Assembly: GCA_907163345.1 (NCBI GenBank)
Contig: CAJQUN010000056.1
Span: 2,170,001 to 2,234,000, forward strand
Direction of reading: 5' to 3'
Source of the DNA: Haberlea rhodopensis
Lineage: Eukaryota > Streptophyta > Magnoliopsida > Lamiales > Gesneriaceae
DNA: 64,000 nt
Part shown: positions 46,546 through 59,016 of the stretch, one piece after another
Layout: each line of letters begins with the position of its first letter
Numbering within the stretch: the stretch's first letter is position 1
Notes under the pieces: generated by a model
What the model saw: the letters and a program-made list of their open reading frames with translations, nothing else
Database searches by the model: none
Told to the model about the DNA's origin: nothing
Program-made: the position numbers and the translations under genes

Positions 46546-47695
46546 ATGACTAATCTTGCAAAGTCGAGTTTGTTGCTCTTGATATCACTGGAAAGAATTG
46601 TCTATCATGGGTACTAGATGCTGAAATTCATCTAGAGGCAAATGGTCTTGGAGAAACCATAAAAGAAGAAAGTATAGCCACAAATCAAGAAAAGGCTAAA
46701 TCAATGATCTTCCTCCGCCACCACCTTGATGTATAGCCACAAATCAAGAAAAGGCTAAATCAACGATCTTCCTCCGCCACCACCTTGATGAAGGGTTAAA
46801 AACAGTATAATTGACGGTAAAGGATCCCTTTGCCTTGTGAACTAGTTTGAAGGAAAGATATGAACACCAAAAAACGGTTATTCTTCCAAAGGCTCGTTAT
46901 GAGTTTGATGCACTTACACTTGCAAGATTTTAAAACTGTAAATGAGTATAATTCAGCAATTTTCCGAATCAGTTCAAAGTTGAAATTATGTGGGGAAACT
47001 GTAATTGATGAGGATTTATTGAAGAAACATTATCCACTTTTCACGCATCGAATGTGCTCATGCAGCAGCAATATCGTGAAAAAGGTTTCAAAAAATATTC
47101 TGAATTGATTTCTTGTTTTCTTGTTGCTGAACAAAATAATGAGCTTTTGTTGAAAAACCACGAGGCTCGTCCAACTGGTGCTGCTCCATTTCCTGAAGTA
47201 AATGCGACAGCCATGCGATATAATAATGAACAAAATCGAGGCCGAGGTCGTGGTCATGGTCATGGTCGAAATCGTTACAAGAATAATCGTGGTGGCCATA
47301 TCAAAAGTATTAAGCACCATCAGAAGTGGGAAAGTAACAATAACCGTTACAACAATAATCGTGATGGTCATATCAAAAATATTGCACACCACCAGAAGTG
47401 GGAGCATAATGATGAGAAATATGTAAACCAAAATAAAAGGGATGAGAATAAGTGCTATCGTTGTGGCATGAAAGGCCACTGGACTCGTACTTGTCGTACG
47501 CCAAAGCATCTTGTTGATCTCTATCAAGAATCATTGAAGAAAAAAGAGAAAATGATAGAGACAAATTTCAATAGCAAAGATGTTAATCTTGACCATGATT
47601 TTGTTGACAACGGTTTTAATGATTTTACTTTTTTTGATGTTGCTGATTTCTTTGTCAATCACCCTGAATGTGATACTAGTCATGGAAATGCCTAA
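46546..47695 (+). pseudogene. Copia E gag
   Basis: The start ATG at 46546 follows a splice-like or leader segment. The N-terminal domain (EFVALDITGKNCLSWVLDAE) is in a shifted frame. A 59-bp direct duplication (46673-46731 repeated from 46732) destroys the frame. The second half carries basic RGRGHGHGRN repeats, two tandem GHIK(S/N)I..HHQKWE units and the knuckle CYRCGMKGHWTRTC. Confidence 0.85.
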
Positions 47696-47769
47696 GAATT
47701 TTCATTCTATGTTTGCAAATAAATATTTCATTTTATGTTTGCAAATAAATATTTATAATAAATTTTTTA

Positions 47770-48242
47770 TTGTCAATATTTCTTTTATTATACAAATATT
47801 TTATTCATCATAAACAGAAGAAGAAGAAAAATCTCATTTTGAAAATTTATTTTTTTGAAGAAAATGTTCCAATGATCATTGACAAAGAATTATGTTTAGC
47901 AGACAGTGCAACAACACACTCTATACTTAAGGATAAGAATTATTTTTCATATCTAATAATGAAAGAAGCTCATGTTAGTACCATATATGGTAATGCAAAA
48001 TTAATTGAAGGCTCGGAAGAGCAACTATAATTTTGCCTGGAGGAACAAAATTTTGCATTGATAATGCTTTATTTTGCTCAAAGTCTCAAAGAAACTTATT
48101 GAGCTTTAAAGATATTCGCAAAAATGGATATCATATTGAGACTAAAAGTGAAGATAATAATGAATACTTGTATATTACAAGTATTAACTTTGGAAAGAAA
48201 GTTGTTTTGGAAAAATTACCTTCTTATTCTTCACATATATAA
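47770..48242 (+). pseudogene. Copia E protease region
   Basis: It contains LADSATTHSIL, the Copia protease site with Ser in place of the usual DTGA/DSGA pattern. The linker NLLSFKDIRKNGYHI follows after a one-codon break at about 48031. Confidence 0.75.
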
Positions 48243-48283
48243 CTACAATTGAAATATATGCAACGGTAAACCAGAAGTTTACT

Positions 48284-49291
48284 GATCATAATGATTTTAT
48301 CATTTGGCATGATCGGTTGGGTCATCCCGGTTCTATAATGATGAGAAGAATTTTAGAGAATTCATGTGGTCATTCTTTGAAGACCCAGAAGATTCTTCAA
48401 TCCAATGAATTCTCATGTGCAGCTTGTTCTCAAGGAAAGTTAATCATAAGGCCGTCACCGATGAAAATTAAAAATGAATCTCCTGCATTTTTAGAACGCA
48501 TACATGGAGATATTTGTGGGCCTATTCACCCACCTTGTGGACCATTTCGACATTTTATGATTTTAATTGATGCATCAACGAGATGGTCACATGTATGCCT
48601 ATTGTCAACTCGCAACTTGGCATTTGCAAAATTACTTGCAGAGTTAATTCGGTTACGAGCACATTTTCCAGATTACACTATCAAGAAAAATCGTCTTGAT
48701 AATGCTGGTGAATTTGCATCACAGTCTTTTAATGATTATTGTATGTCTGTTGGAATAATTGTTGAACATCCTGTCGCTTATGTTCATACACAAAACGGTC
48801 TTGCAGAATCGTTTATTAAGCGTCTTAAATTGATTGCACGATCATTGCTCATGAGAGCTAAACTCCCAATATATGCGTGGGGACATGCTATTTTGCATGC
48901 AGCTGCATTAATTCGCATAAGGCCAACGAATTATCATGAATATTCTCCCCAACAATTGGTTTTTGGTCAGGAACCAAACATTTCCCATCTTCGAATTTTT
49001 GGATGCGCAGTTTATGTTCCAATTGCTCCACCACAACGCACAAAGATGGGACCTCAAAGGAGATTGGGCATATATATTGGGTATGAATCACCTTCTATAA
49101 TAAAATATCTTGAGCCAAAAACTGGAGATTTATTTACGGCTCGTTTTGCTGATTGTCATTTTGATGAATCATTTGTCCCAACATTAGGGGAGAAAATAAA
49201 CAGTCGGTTGATAAAATTATGTGGAATGAATTGTCATTATCTCATTTTGATTCTCGCACAAGACAATGTGAACTTGAAGTTCAAAAGATAA
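48284..49291 (+). pseudogene. Copia E integrase
   Basis: It has HDRLGHPG and the CAACSQGK zinc-binding motifs, then the core with all D,D,E residues (LIDASTRWS, RLDNAGEF, GLAESFIKRL). The C-terminal FGCAVYVPI and GYESPSIIKYLEP complete the domain. The frame is open for over 320 codons before an indel at about 49230 shifts it into the linker encoded at 49219-49584. Confidence 0.9.
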
Positions 49292-49658
49292 TTCATTTGC
49301 AACAGTTAGCGAATCAATTTCCAGATGCTTTTTCTGACCTAAAGCGTGTGACCAAGTCATATGTACCGGCTGTTAATGCTCCGATTCGAATTAATGTCCC
49401 TGAAGGACCTTCTACCATTATTAATAAATTAAAGGCGCCTATGAAACGTGGTAGACCAGCCGGTTCTAAGGATAAAAATCCTCGAAAACGAAAAGAAGTT
49501 GATAATGAAGATAGTAAATCGAGGAAATTGAAAATCCAGAAGAATTCTCAAAATCAAAAACTCTTGAAGAGTTTCCAGACATGACAAATAATAAACTTCC
49601 ATAAGAAGTTCAGGTACCAGAAAATTTTAATAATAATGAGATCTCAATAAATTATGTC

Positions 49659-50573
49659 ATGTCTGGGAAAAGATGGAACCGATATACAACTAATGTTGAT
49701 GATAAATTTGCATATACTACAGCAATTACTATTATGAATGAGAACGAGGATCGTGAACCAAAATCTGTGGATGAATGCAGACTTAGAAATGATTGGGAAA
49801 GGTGGAAAGATGCAATTCAAACAGAGTTGGATTCAATGGCAAAACGTAAAGTTTTCGGACCAGTAATACGCACACCTGAAGATGCGCAACCAGTTGGCTA
49901 TAAATGGGTCTTTGTGCGAAAACGAAATGAGAAAAATGAAATTGTGCGGTATAAGGCACGACTTGTTGCACAATGTTTTTTCCAAAGACCTTGTATTGAT
50001 TATGAGGAGACATATTCTCCTGTTGTGGATGCAACAACTTTTCGTTATTTGCTTAATCTGGCAGCAAATGAACGACTTGAAATGCGTCTTATGGATGTTA
50101 TTACTGCCTATTTGTATGGCTCACTTGATAATGACATTTATATGAAAATCCCTGAAGGTTTAAAATTACCTGAGGGACATGACCATGGTTCTAGAGAACT
50201 TTACTCGATCAAATTGTACAAATCGCTATATGACTTGAAACAAGCTGGACGTATGTGGTATAATCGTCTTGGTGAATACTTGATGAAACAAGGATATATG
50301 AATGATCCTATTTGTCCATGCGTTTTTATTAAGAGGTCTGGAACTGAGTTTGCAATCATTGCAATATATGTTTATGATTTAAATATTATTGGGACTTCTG
50401 AGGAGCTCAAGAAAGCTACGGATTATTTGAAGCAAGAATTTGAAATGAAGGATGTTGGAAAAACAACATTTTGCCTAGGCTTGCAAATTGAGCACTTAGA
50501 AAATGGCATCTTGTTACATCAGTCTGCTTATACAGCAAAAATGCTTAAACGATTGATAAAGCACATCCACTAA
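49659..50573 (+). pseudogene. Copia E reverse transcriptase, catalytic Asp lost
   Basis: It shows WKDAIQTELDSM, KWVFVRKRNE, YSPVVDATTFR, MDVITAYLYGSLDNDIYM and LKQAGRMWYNRL. The catalytic YVDD reads YVYD (one GAT to TAT change), so the first catalytic Asp of the pair is lost. The frame ends at a frameshift near 50550 just before RNase H. Confidence 0.9.
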
Positions 50574-50581
50574 GCACACCT

Positions 50582-51361
50582 ATGGTTGTAAGATCACTTG
50601 ATTTGCACAAAGTTCCTTTTCGACCTCATGAAAATAATGAAGAACTACTAGGCCCAGAAGTGCCATATCTTAGTGCTATTGGAGCACTAATGTATCTTGC
50701 TAGTCATACACGCCCTGATATATCATTTGATGTGAATCTGCTAGCAAGATATAGTTCTTCACCTACACGAAGACATTGGAATGGTGTTAAACATATATTT
50801 CGCTATCTTCAAGGAACGGTGGATATGGGCCTTTATTATCTTAAGGCACCCAAATTTAATCTCATAGGTTATGCAGATGCTGGATATTTATCTGATCCTC
50901 ATAATGCTCGGTCACAAACGGGTTATGTGTTCACATGTGGTGGTACAGCTATTTCTTGGCGTTCTATGAAACAAACCATAACTGTCACTTCTTCTAATCA
51001 TGCTGAATTATTGGCGATCCATGAAGCAAATCGGGAATGTGTTTGGTTACGATCTGTAATCCATCATATTCGAGGAACATGTAGTTTGCATTTGGACAAA
51101 AATGTTTCTACAACTTTGTTCGAAGATAATGCTGCATGTATTGCCCAATTGAAGGAAGGATATATCAAAGGTGATAGAACGAAACACATTTCACCAAAAT
51201 TCTTTTTCACTCATGATCTTCAAAAGAATGGTGAAATCAATGTTCAACAAATTCGTTCAAATGGCAATCTGGCAGATTTATTTACAAAGTCTCTACCGAC
51301 TTCATCATTTGAAAAGTTGGTTCACAAAATTGGAATGCGACGACTAAAAGACGTCAAATGA
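50582..51361 (+). pseudogene. Copia E RNase H
   Basis: The frame is open from PMVVRSLD to the natural stop. It has GYADAGYLSDP, QTGYVFTCGGTAISW, SSNHAELLAIHEA, FEDNAACI and TKHISPKFFFTHDL, covering the acidic catalytic residues. It is separated from RT by the frameshift near 50550. Confidence 0.88.
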
Positions 51362-51482
51362 TGAGCTCAAGAAGTGTAATTATTTCACACTGTACTCTTT
51401 TTTCCTTACCATGTTTTTTTTCGCCATGGGTTTTTCCTGGTAAGGTTTTTAACGATGCAGTGTGTGGACATCCAAGGGGGAG

Positions 51483-51704
51483 TGTTATAAATATGTTCAT
51501 AAATACATATGTTAATGCATGCATTAATGAAAGTGTTGTGGAACGTAATATTTATGTATATTGGATGTCCATTTACCTTCCACATTCCATCCCCATGTAA
51601 CTACAATATTAAGCCTATAAATAGAGGCTTAAAGTTAAATGAAAGATAGAAGAAAAGTTCTCTAAATTGTTCTCTATAGATTATAATATTATTATTTTAT
51701 AACA
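51483..51704 (+). repeat. 3' LTR of Copia E (222 bp)
   Basis: It is the same length as the 5' LTR with five substitutions and no indels. It retains the same TATA box. Confidence 0.93.
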
Positions 51705-51709
51705 CAGTT

Positions 51710-53370
51710 GAAGTTGATACAGATTTTAAAAAAAATTGAAGAGTTAAAATGACTCCATTTTTAGGAATTTGAAATCTATTAAATTTGTTAAAATGAACAA
51801 TTTAAAAATATAAAGGGGTGATTTCAAATCCATAAAATTCAAAGAGTGCCCAAACAAGTAATATGAATTTGAATTGTGGATTTGAAATCTTCCCACCCAA
51901 ATGCATCTTCGGGTTATTTCAAATTTTGACACATGGTCTCCCACGGGCTCAACATACTGGTTTTCTATTTCAAACTTGACTCACTTGATCTAAGGACTAT
52001 TGATACACCTAGAAATGTGCATCTGATGCCCTCTTATAGTCCACACCAGCGTACGATCACACCTCAAATTGGTATATATCAGCATATGACTATCATCTCT
52101 GGTTACCATTATATATGCCTGTGATAATTTGTTTGAAACCATTGGGTCCATTTTTTGGAGTATTAACTATTTGAATTCTGGTAAATTTAGGGATACTACT
52201 AGGATCGAGGAAAATCTATGCGAATATCACATGATATATGTTAATCTTGTGAGTGGTTGATAAACTGTCATTCTACGTTGGTGATCTCGTATATTTCGCG
52301 TGATTAATAAACAGTCTACATTTGTGATCTCGTATATTTCGCTTCTCCGACATCTTACTGAGTTTCCCTCTCATTTTTTTGCAAAACCGTTCCATGATGG
52401 TAAAGTATCATCTTATGCGTCGGACGAAATGAGATTGTTTTCACGAAATTCTGCAGGCCTTTCATGGAACCAGCCTATTGGAAAGGCAATGAGAGGGAAT
52501 TTTAGACTTCTAAGAAAGATTATTTCGTATTTTATGGGGAAAAAAGAGTTTAGCTTAGTGCTAATTCATCTTTTCATAAAATCATATCGTATCATATCCG
52601 CATGTATTTCTAAGTATTTGACTCTTATGAGAGAATTTCTCCAGAATCTATAAATGGAACGGTAATGATAACAGTAAATCATCACGCATTAATTTGTATT
52701 ATATATTAATTTTAGCCTACTTCAAATATTCTTATCCCCGCATCGAGGGGATTTCATCGAGAACAACAAAGACGGCCTCTGATGTGGTTCTTTCCATGTC
52801 TTGTTAGACCATTATGCATTGAAAGAGGCAAGGGCGGACTATCCCCACATAAATTTTTTTTAATAAAAGAATTGTCTGTTGTTCCCAAAAATTATAGTTT
52901 ATCCCTCAACAATATATTGTCATTCTAAAATTATATCTTGACTCCTTAAATTATTTTTGCCAGTCATGTTTTATTTTAATATTTTTGGCCCTTACCAAAA
53001 TTCTTGCATTCACCTCGGAAGGGGGAGTGATTCAACATAGAGAAAAACTAGCAGCATCAATAGATATAAATAAATGCTTGAAAAGTTTTGGCAATCTCTT
53101 GCATCCTTTATTAAACTACACCATCACACTAGATAGACCTGGATTTCATGGCCACTAAATTAGGATGGCCACTAAATTAGGATGACCACTTACAATAAAT
53201 TCTCATTTAAGTGTTGTACCACACACCAAATATCACAAATTTGGGAGTAAGATATGTTTTTAAAATTATTGAAAAATTTTGATTTTTTTTCAAACCAACC
53301 TTCTAGAGAGTTTGAATGGTGAGTCATATGGGAAATCAGTTTGAACTATACTAGTTTATATTGGCAACCA
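51710..53370. other. Intergenic spacer downstream of Copia E
   Basis: It includes a low-complexity AAATTTGAAAT-rich patch (51735-51910). TGATCTCGTATATTTCGC is directly repeated at 52283-52300 and 52327-52344. A dispersed-repeat-like stretch lies at 52830-53040. One 117-codon open frame (52300-52653) has no family resemblance I recognise. Confidence 0.5.
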
Positions 53371-53378
53371 ATTTGAAT

Positions 53379-53784
53379 TAGGGATGTAAACGAACCGAAT
53401 CGAGACGAATATGAAGAAAATTTTAATGTTTGAATTCAGCTCGAAATAGTTATACTTGAGCTCGAGTCTTTGGCTCGGATCAAAGTTCAAGTTCGAGTTC
53501 GGCTCGAAAAAATTCAAACATGTTTGCGAGCTATATTGCTCGAAAATAAATACACGAAATGTTCAAATATATTTATTTAATATATAATTATATTATATTA
53601 ATAAAATATCAAGTTTGCGAGCGGCTCGCGAACTATCGAACAAAGTAATTTGGGCTCGAGTTCGACTCGAAAAAAACTCGAACATGTTCAAGTTCGGCTC
53701 GAATTCGAGAATTTCGAATACGAATCAAATATTTTTCGAGCCGGCTCAAAAAGTTCGTGAACATTCGATTCGTTTACACCCTTA
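53379..53784. mobile_element. hAT-type MITE (406 bp)
   Basis: It begins TAGGGATGTAAACGAACCGA and ends with the inverse (reverse complement TAAGGGTGTAAACGAATCGA). The flanks ATTTGAAT (53371-53378) and GTTTGAAC (53785-53792) match at 6 of 8 positions, both differences being transitions, so they look like a decayed 8-bp duplication. The interior is rich in GGCTCGA/TCGAGCC. It has no coding capacity. Confidence 0.75.
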
Positions 53785-54648
53785 GTTTGAACGGGGAGTC
53801 ATATGGACAATCAGTTTCAAACAACCCCTTTATACCGTCCTTTTACATGACCTTAAATATAAACTAGTTTCCAATCATTTTTGAAACCAGAAATACTTGA
53901 AGTTAAAAATTGTTTTATTAAGTAGCACTATGAAGTATGTTTTTTTCCAATGCAATGATTTTGTGTTCGGATAGAACTATGAAACTAAAAAATTTAATTT
54001 TAAAAAAAAATAGAAATAGAAGTACAAAATCATGAAACTAAATATAATCCATTAAGTTGTACACAGAAAAGAGATAACAGAGTTTTTAAAAATATGAAGT
54101 ATAACGGTATTTATAAGCGACCATGAATGATGAATAACAAGCACAAGCTCAATAAATATGGATGAAAATAGTTTTCACGAAATTGTAGCAGCTAAGGATG
54201 GATACGGGAATGACATAAACTCTTCTTTTTATGAAAATCACATGTGAAATATGAAAAGTACGATTCCCTCTGATGAACTGTTGGGAGTATTTCATCTACA
54301 GCAACATATAGCTTGCAGTAAAAGTGTAAAATCAGTGCCCATCACCGAATTTACCTCAGAACTTCCACCATTTTACCGAATCGACAGCAAATCACCATAT
54401 AACAAAGACCTACCCCTTATGCCTTATGCAGGGATTGAGTTTCTAGTGCAGAATCAGAGCTTTCTTTGAAAATTTTGACACAAAGAAACTGCCAGAAAGC
54501 AGACAGAAATGGTGGAAGCATGTTTCCATGGGAATGGTAAGATGTGACATTGAAAGAAAATATATGAATCCACAGCAAAAATGATAGAACCATAAAATAA
54601 ATGGTAAATAAGAAGCTAATCATCTGCTCAACAGAAGTGGAAATGATC

Positions 54649-54654
54649 TTTATT
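54649..54654 (-). terminator. Candidate polyadenylation signal of the CDI-like gene
   Basis: The minus strand reads AATAAA about 260 bp after the stop codon, a plausible plant 3' UTR length. Confidence 0.45.
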
Positions 54655-54910
54655 CATCCAACCAAATTTTGAACTGAAGTACAAAGATAACATAGAATAC
54701 CATACTACAGATTCACAACCAACTCAGACAATGAATTATGTTATTTCAGCAAATACTAACAATAAGAAACATATTACAATCCCATCTCATGCAACTACAA
54801 AGGGACAATTACAATCAATCATTAAGACTACAACACATGGTAAAGAAACATGCCTCGAGGTAACCAACCAATTGCCACATAATATGACTAGGATAGATAC
54901 ATACATCGGC

Positions 54911-55741
54911 TTAATCCACATTCTTCTCAACAGACTTCTTATACTCCTCCATTTCCTTCAACCACAGATCCCCAAACTCACAATCCTTCCATTGCTCGAA
55001 CCACGGTCCCCCAAGCGTATAATGTATTGCCTTTGGGAACGTGTTTGGATCGCCTTCTACAACCTTATTATGCCCCACCAAGAAATTCCACACAAAAGAG
55101 ATCTCCCCAATCTCATCATCCTCCAACCATTGGAACCTATGGAGGAATGCACCACTCTCCTTATTCACCACTTCAGGGGTTAAAACCCGATTCTTTGGGT
55201 GACCACAATTGTACAACACCATGGATGACCAATTCTTCCTAGGGTACACGGTTTGAACTGCGCCATCCATTTTCGTCGTCTCTTTAGGCGTATAATCGTG
55301 ATGCACACACATTATAGCGCATTTATCATCTACCAAATCAAATAATTCCTTAATATCACCCAAGTACAAGAAATCACAATCCACAAACATAGCCCATCCT
55401 TGATAATTGGCTAAATATGGGGTCAAGAATCTGGAGAATGAGAACTCGGTGCTCTCTAATTTACCCCTCTCACGCCAGTAAACACCCCTTTGCCGCATTT
55501 CAGATTGCTTAATGGGAAAAATCTCAACTGGGATTGAGGCTCTCTTCAACAAAGAATAGCGGCATACCTCATAAGCAAGATCCTCCCTCTGATCGTATCC
55601 TATGAATATCTTGAAATTCTTTCCATTTTTTTCACTCCCATTTACAAAATTTGCATTGCCATTGCTCAAATCCTTCAAGAAAACATCAGAATTTCCCCCC
55701 TCTACGCTACCATTTGAATGCAAATACGTGGACCCTGACAT
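54911..55741 (-). CDS. CDI: CDI-like nucleotide-diphospho-sugar transferase (276 aa)
   Basis: It encodes a putative sugar-nucleotide transferase of the plant family that includes Arabidopsis CDI (At1g64980), which is needed for pollen germination and tube growth. The protein is soluble in appearance, with no signal peptide or membrane segment. Motifs in order: FKIFIGYDQREDLAYEV near residue 43, YWRERGKLESTEFSFSRFL, FVDCDFLY (the DXD metal site), MCVHHDYTPKETTKMDGAVQ and a C-terminal GGPWFEQWKDCEF. The start MSGSTYLHSNGS is chosen because a splice-acceptor-like TTTTTTCCCGTTGTAG ends 23 bp upstream, so the earlier Met is probably in a 5' UTR intron. The frame is intact and intronless. The donor sugar and acceptor are not known to me. 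Confidence 0.9.
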   Translation of the reverse strand: MSGSTYLHSNGSVEGGNSDVFLKDLSNGNANFVNGSEKNGKNFKIFIGYDQREDLAYEVCRYSLLKRASIPVEIFPIKQSEMRQRGVYWRERGKLESTEFSFSRFLTPYLANYQGWAMFVDCDFLYLGDIKELFDLVDDKCAIMCVHHDYTPKETTKMDGAVQTVYPRKNWSSMVLYNCGHPKNRVLTPEVVNKESGAFLHRFQWLEDDEIGEISFVWNFLVGHNKVVEGDPNTFPKAIHYTLGGPWFEQWKDCEFGDLWLKEMEEYKKSVEKNVD

Positions 55742-55749
55742 AATCTCGG

Positions 55750-56842
55750 CCAAGCACTTCAAATCTACAACGGGAAAAAAAAACAAGAACCCACAAAATA
55801 AATCAAAGAAACGAACAAGATCGAGCTATTTTATACACTATCTAAGCATATAAAAAGCAAACCCGTACGACAGATCTAGGAAAGGCAAGGACGCAATGTG
55901 GGAAAAAAAGAAACTTTATTTTTCTTGAATGGAACATATATATCCACAATTTAATTATTTTAATTAATAGAAAAACAAGCAGCGTCCAGGGATTGCCTTG
56001 ATTGAGTGGAATGATTTTAGTGGCAGATTTAAGGGATGAATGGCTGTCGGTGCGTGATTTAGGGGGGTAAATCAAAACATAATTTTTTAGAACGATTTTG
56101 TCTGCCGGATATGATTTAGGGCCTCGAGATTAGAATATATATAGTCAAATCTGATCCCTATTTCCGTCTGGCCCATCTAAAGATTAATCTTCTTACACCC
56201 TAAAATATTCTGTCCAACAATGTCATTTCATTACCACCGTATGGGGAAGCACTAGTTCATCTCTAGGTTTAGGAAATTTGAGTCATAGGCTAAAATCATT
56301 GCTGAAGTGGAGATCGTTGGTGGAACTTTTACATGACCAAACGACCTTTTTGATATTATCATTTGGGTAAACATTTATGGTCAGAATATAATCACATGAT
56401 CAAACCAATATTGATTTAACTTATGTGACCATAATCTGGTCCGCTCATGCTAACGTTAGGTCTAAGGATTATAATTTATTTGGACATATAAGATCCATAT
56501 ATTTAAGTGTGCATCTCATTTATCCGAATGAATTATGTCTTTGAATCTAGAATTAAGATAACATCTTCGTGTTGGCAAGAAATAATCGGCTAACAGATGG
56601 GTACCCACATGATAGCATGCATCTAACTACTCATGGGCAAACATAGGTATTTGCCAAGCTTAGTACTATATTTTTATTTATAAAATTTTAATTCCATAAT
56701 GAAAAGTAATCATATTTTTGTCCAGCAAATATTGTTTTTTAAATTTTTTTCTGAAATCCTGATAATGTCCATGATTGGAGATTTTTAATTTGGTAGAGAG
56801 CCTTATATTCAAGGGATCAATAACACGATGTGGGGCACGTTT
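55750..56842. other. Upstream region of the CDI-like gene
   Basis: It contains the probable 5' UTR intron (acceptor at 55765-55766, minus strand) and a TATATAT stretch near 55937 that could be the TATA box. Beyond about 56100 it is AT-rich spacer with nothing else I can support. Confidence 0.45.
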
Positions 56843-56854
56843 TGCGACAAGCTA

Positions 56855-57588
56855 TGATATACGGACAATGACATGGCGATACTGACACAACACGACATGG
56901 ACACTGCGACACGAATTTTCAAAATTTTCAGGATACAACACGGCTAGAACACACTTGTATATTTTTATATATATTATACATATATTATATTACAAAATAC
57001 TAAAAAAAATCACATTTTTTAATTCTAAAGCCATGTAAAATGAACAAAATATTCTTACCAAATTCAAGAAGCATATAAATAAATGTATGTCATCTGGATC
57101 ATCATAGTATCACTCATACTAACATCAAATATATATTACTTCAATTAACGTAAAGTTTAACAAACTCATCCAAATAAAAGACAACACTAAAAATATTCTT
57201 ACCGAATTCAAAAATATATAAATAAATATACATCACTAAAATCATCATAGTATCACACATACTAACACCAAATCTATATTACTTCAGTTAACATAAAGTT
57301 CAACTAATAAGTCCACATTTCATTTTATCCAAAAACATTTTAAATTACACAATTAAACTCTAAAAGTGTCATTTATGTGTCGTACACGCACATCAACCGT
57401 GTCTGACACGGGTGTCCGGTTTTGAGGAAAGTGTCCGACACGGGTGTCTGATTAATTTTTTTAAAAAAAAATTAATAGCACGCAAAGTGGTGTGTCCGAC
57501 ACGTGTCTGAGGAGTTTCCGAGAGTGTCGGTGTCCTAGAAGTATCCAATACTGCACTGAGTAATTTTTAGGAGTGTCCGTTCATCATA
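56855..57588. mobile_element. Mutator-like MITE (734 bp)
   Basis: Direct repeats TGCGACAAGCTA lie immediately outside (56843-56854 and 57589-57600), in the 9-12 bp range of Mutator-like duplications. The termini are imperfect inverts (TGATATACGGACA against TATGATGAACGGACA). The interior has many GACACG/CGTGTC motifs near both ends and a diverged internal tandem duplication of about 145 bp starting at about 57047 and 57193. It has no transposase. Confidence 0.65.
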
Positions 57589-58499
57589 TGCGACAAGCTA
57601 GATAAAATTAGTATGATTAATTAGCCTAAGGTCCAATTGGTCGTTTGATTTTGAGGTAATTACCGAAGTCACAAGTTTTAATTATTTTTAGATTATAAGA
57701 TGTAATAATTCAAAACAAATTTTCATTAAACATTAGAAGATTGTTCACTTGTTTAAAATCAAGTATTAAATTACTCAAGTAAATTCTAATGATTTTGATA
57801 AATACTGGTTTAAAGTTTAAATTCCTAAATCTTCAATGCATTTGGATAATGTGGGCCTTGGTACAAATATGGAGGCTCACCACTCACCACATATATTGAG
57901 AATCCAAGAGTTCATACAGAGAGATCCCATGTGCAACCATACCAAATTACAACTCATCTCGTCCCTCTTCCTATTCATAATACCTCAAATGTCATTCTCT
58001 TTGGGAATAGGTAAATGGTGAGGTCGTGATCCCACTACAAATTTCATTTTATATTCTGAAATTTCGATAAAGATTTAAGATTTTTTATGATTTCGAAATG
58101 AAATATCCCCTCTCGTTATATTTATTTCTAAAATTATCCCCGATATTTAGAAAATTCAATGGATTATATAATCCGACTACAAATTCTATTTTATATTGGT
58201 TTTGCTCGAGCGCCTGTAAAGAATGTCATTACACCTATATTTTACCTATTATATAAGGGAATAACTGGTTACTGTAGCGATGAATAGTGAAACAGTGTTG
58301 GGCATTTTATTTGGGCTTCCCTCAAGTTTTCGTGGGCTTTGTTAAAATTCTCGTGGGCTTGACTCGATTTTTTCATGGCCATGCGTTGTGGGCTTACCTC
58401 GAATTTACATGGGCCTGCGTTAGGCTACAAATGATAAAATTATAGTTTTACACTTAATACACTTCCATTTTTTTTACACTTCCCTTAAGTGTAAAAAAT

Positions 58500-58670
58500 T
58501 ATGTCTTGCCTGACATAAAATTATATATTTATAATTATATAAATATATACTTTCTTTAAGTGTATATTTATATAATTATATAAATATATACTTTCTTTAA
58601 GTGTATATTTACATAAAATTATGTCTTGCCCGACATCTTGTCTTGCCCGACATAAAATTATATATTTATT
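58500..58670. repeat. Local tandem repeats rich in ATATAT
   Basis: TTATATAAATATATACTTTCTTTAAGTGTATATTT-type units occur twice in a row, followed by two copies of TCTTGTCTTGCCCGACAT-type sequence. Flanking 57601-58500 is spacer with no identifiable gene. Confidence 0.7.
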
Positions 58671-59016
58671 CAAGTCACTTTTACACTTCCATTTTTTTTT
58701 TTTTTATAGTTTTTGCTACAAAGGATAAAATTATGGATAATTAAATATATATATATGTGTGAAAAAAGTATATCGAATTTGAAAACTTAGCTCCTTTTTG
58801 CTCTCGGTCCGTTTTGGTAACTTGAATGTTTAGACTTTCGAAGTTTACATTGGTAATTTGTTTAATAGCTTGATTATAATTGTTTTGTTATTAAACTCTG
58901 CTATATGTTTAGTTATTCAAATATATATTCAAGTTTAGAATTTTGAAATTTGTCAACCACTACCTGTTAGCAAAATTTTATTTTGTAGTACATCTGGCCG
59001 AAAATGACCATCGACA

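Larger units (their letters stand above)
46247..51704 (+). mobile_element. Copia element E, full length, nearly intact, 145 bp downstream of GLYK
   Basis: Two 222-bp LTRs (46247-46468 and 51483-51704) differ at five positions by eye. Exact target duplications CAGTT lie at 46242-46246 and 51705-51709. The internal order is gag, protease, integrase, RT, RNase H (Copia order) with a polypurine tract CCAAGGGGGA before the 3' LTR. Gag and pol are broken by a 59-bp duplication and a few indels. High LTR similarity implies a young insertion. Confidence 0.95.

Noticed and set aside
47030..47527. Antisense 165-codon frame in the Copia E gag
   Set aside because: It is a shadow of the repetitive, basic gag coding sequence on the other strand.
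52300..52653. 117-codon open frame in spacer DNA
   Set aside because: There is no recognisable family and no splice or promoter context, and it overlaps a short direct repeat. It is not supported as a gene.
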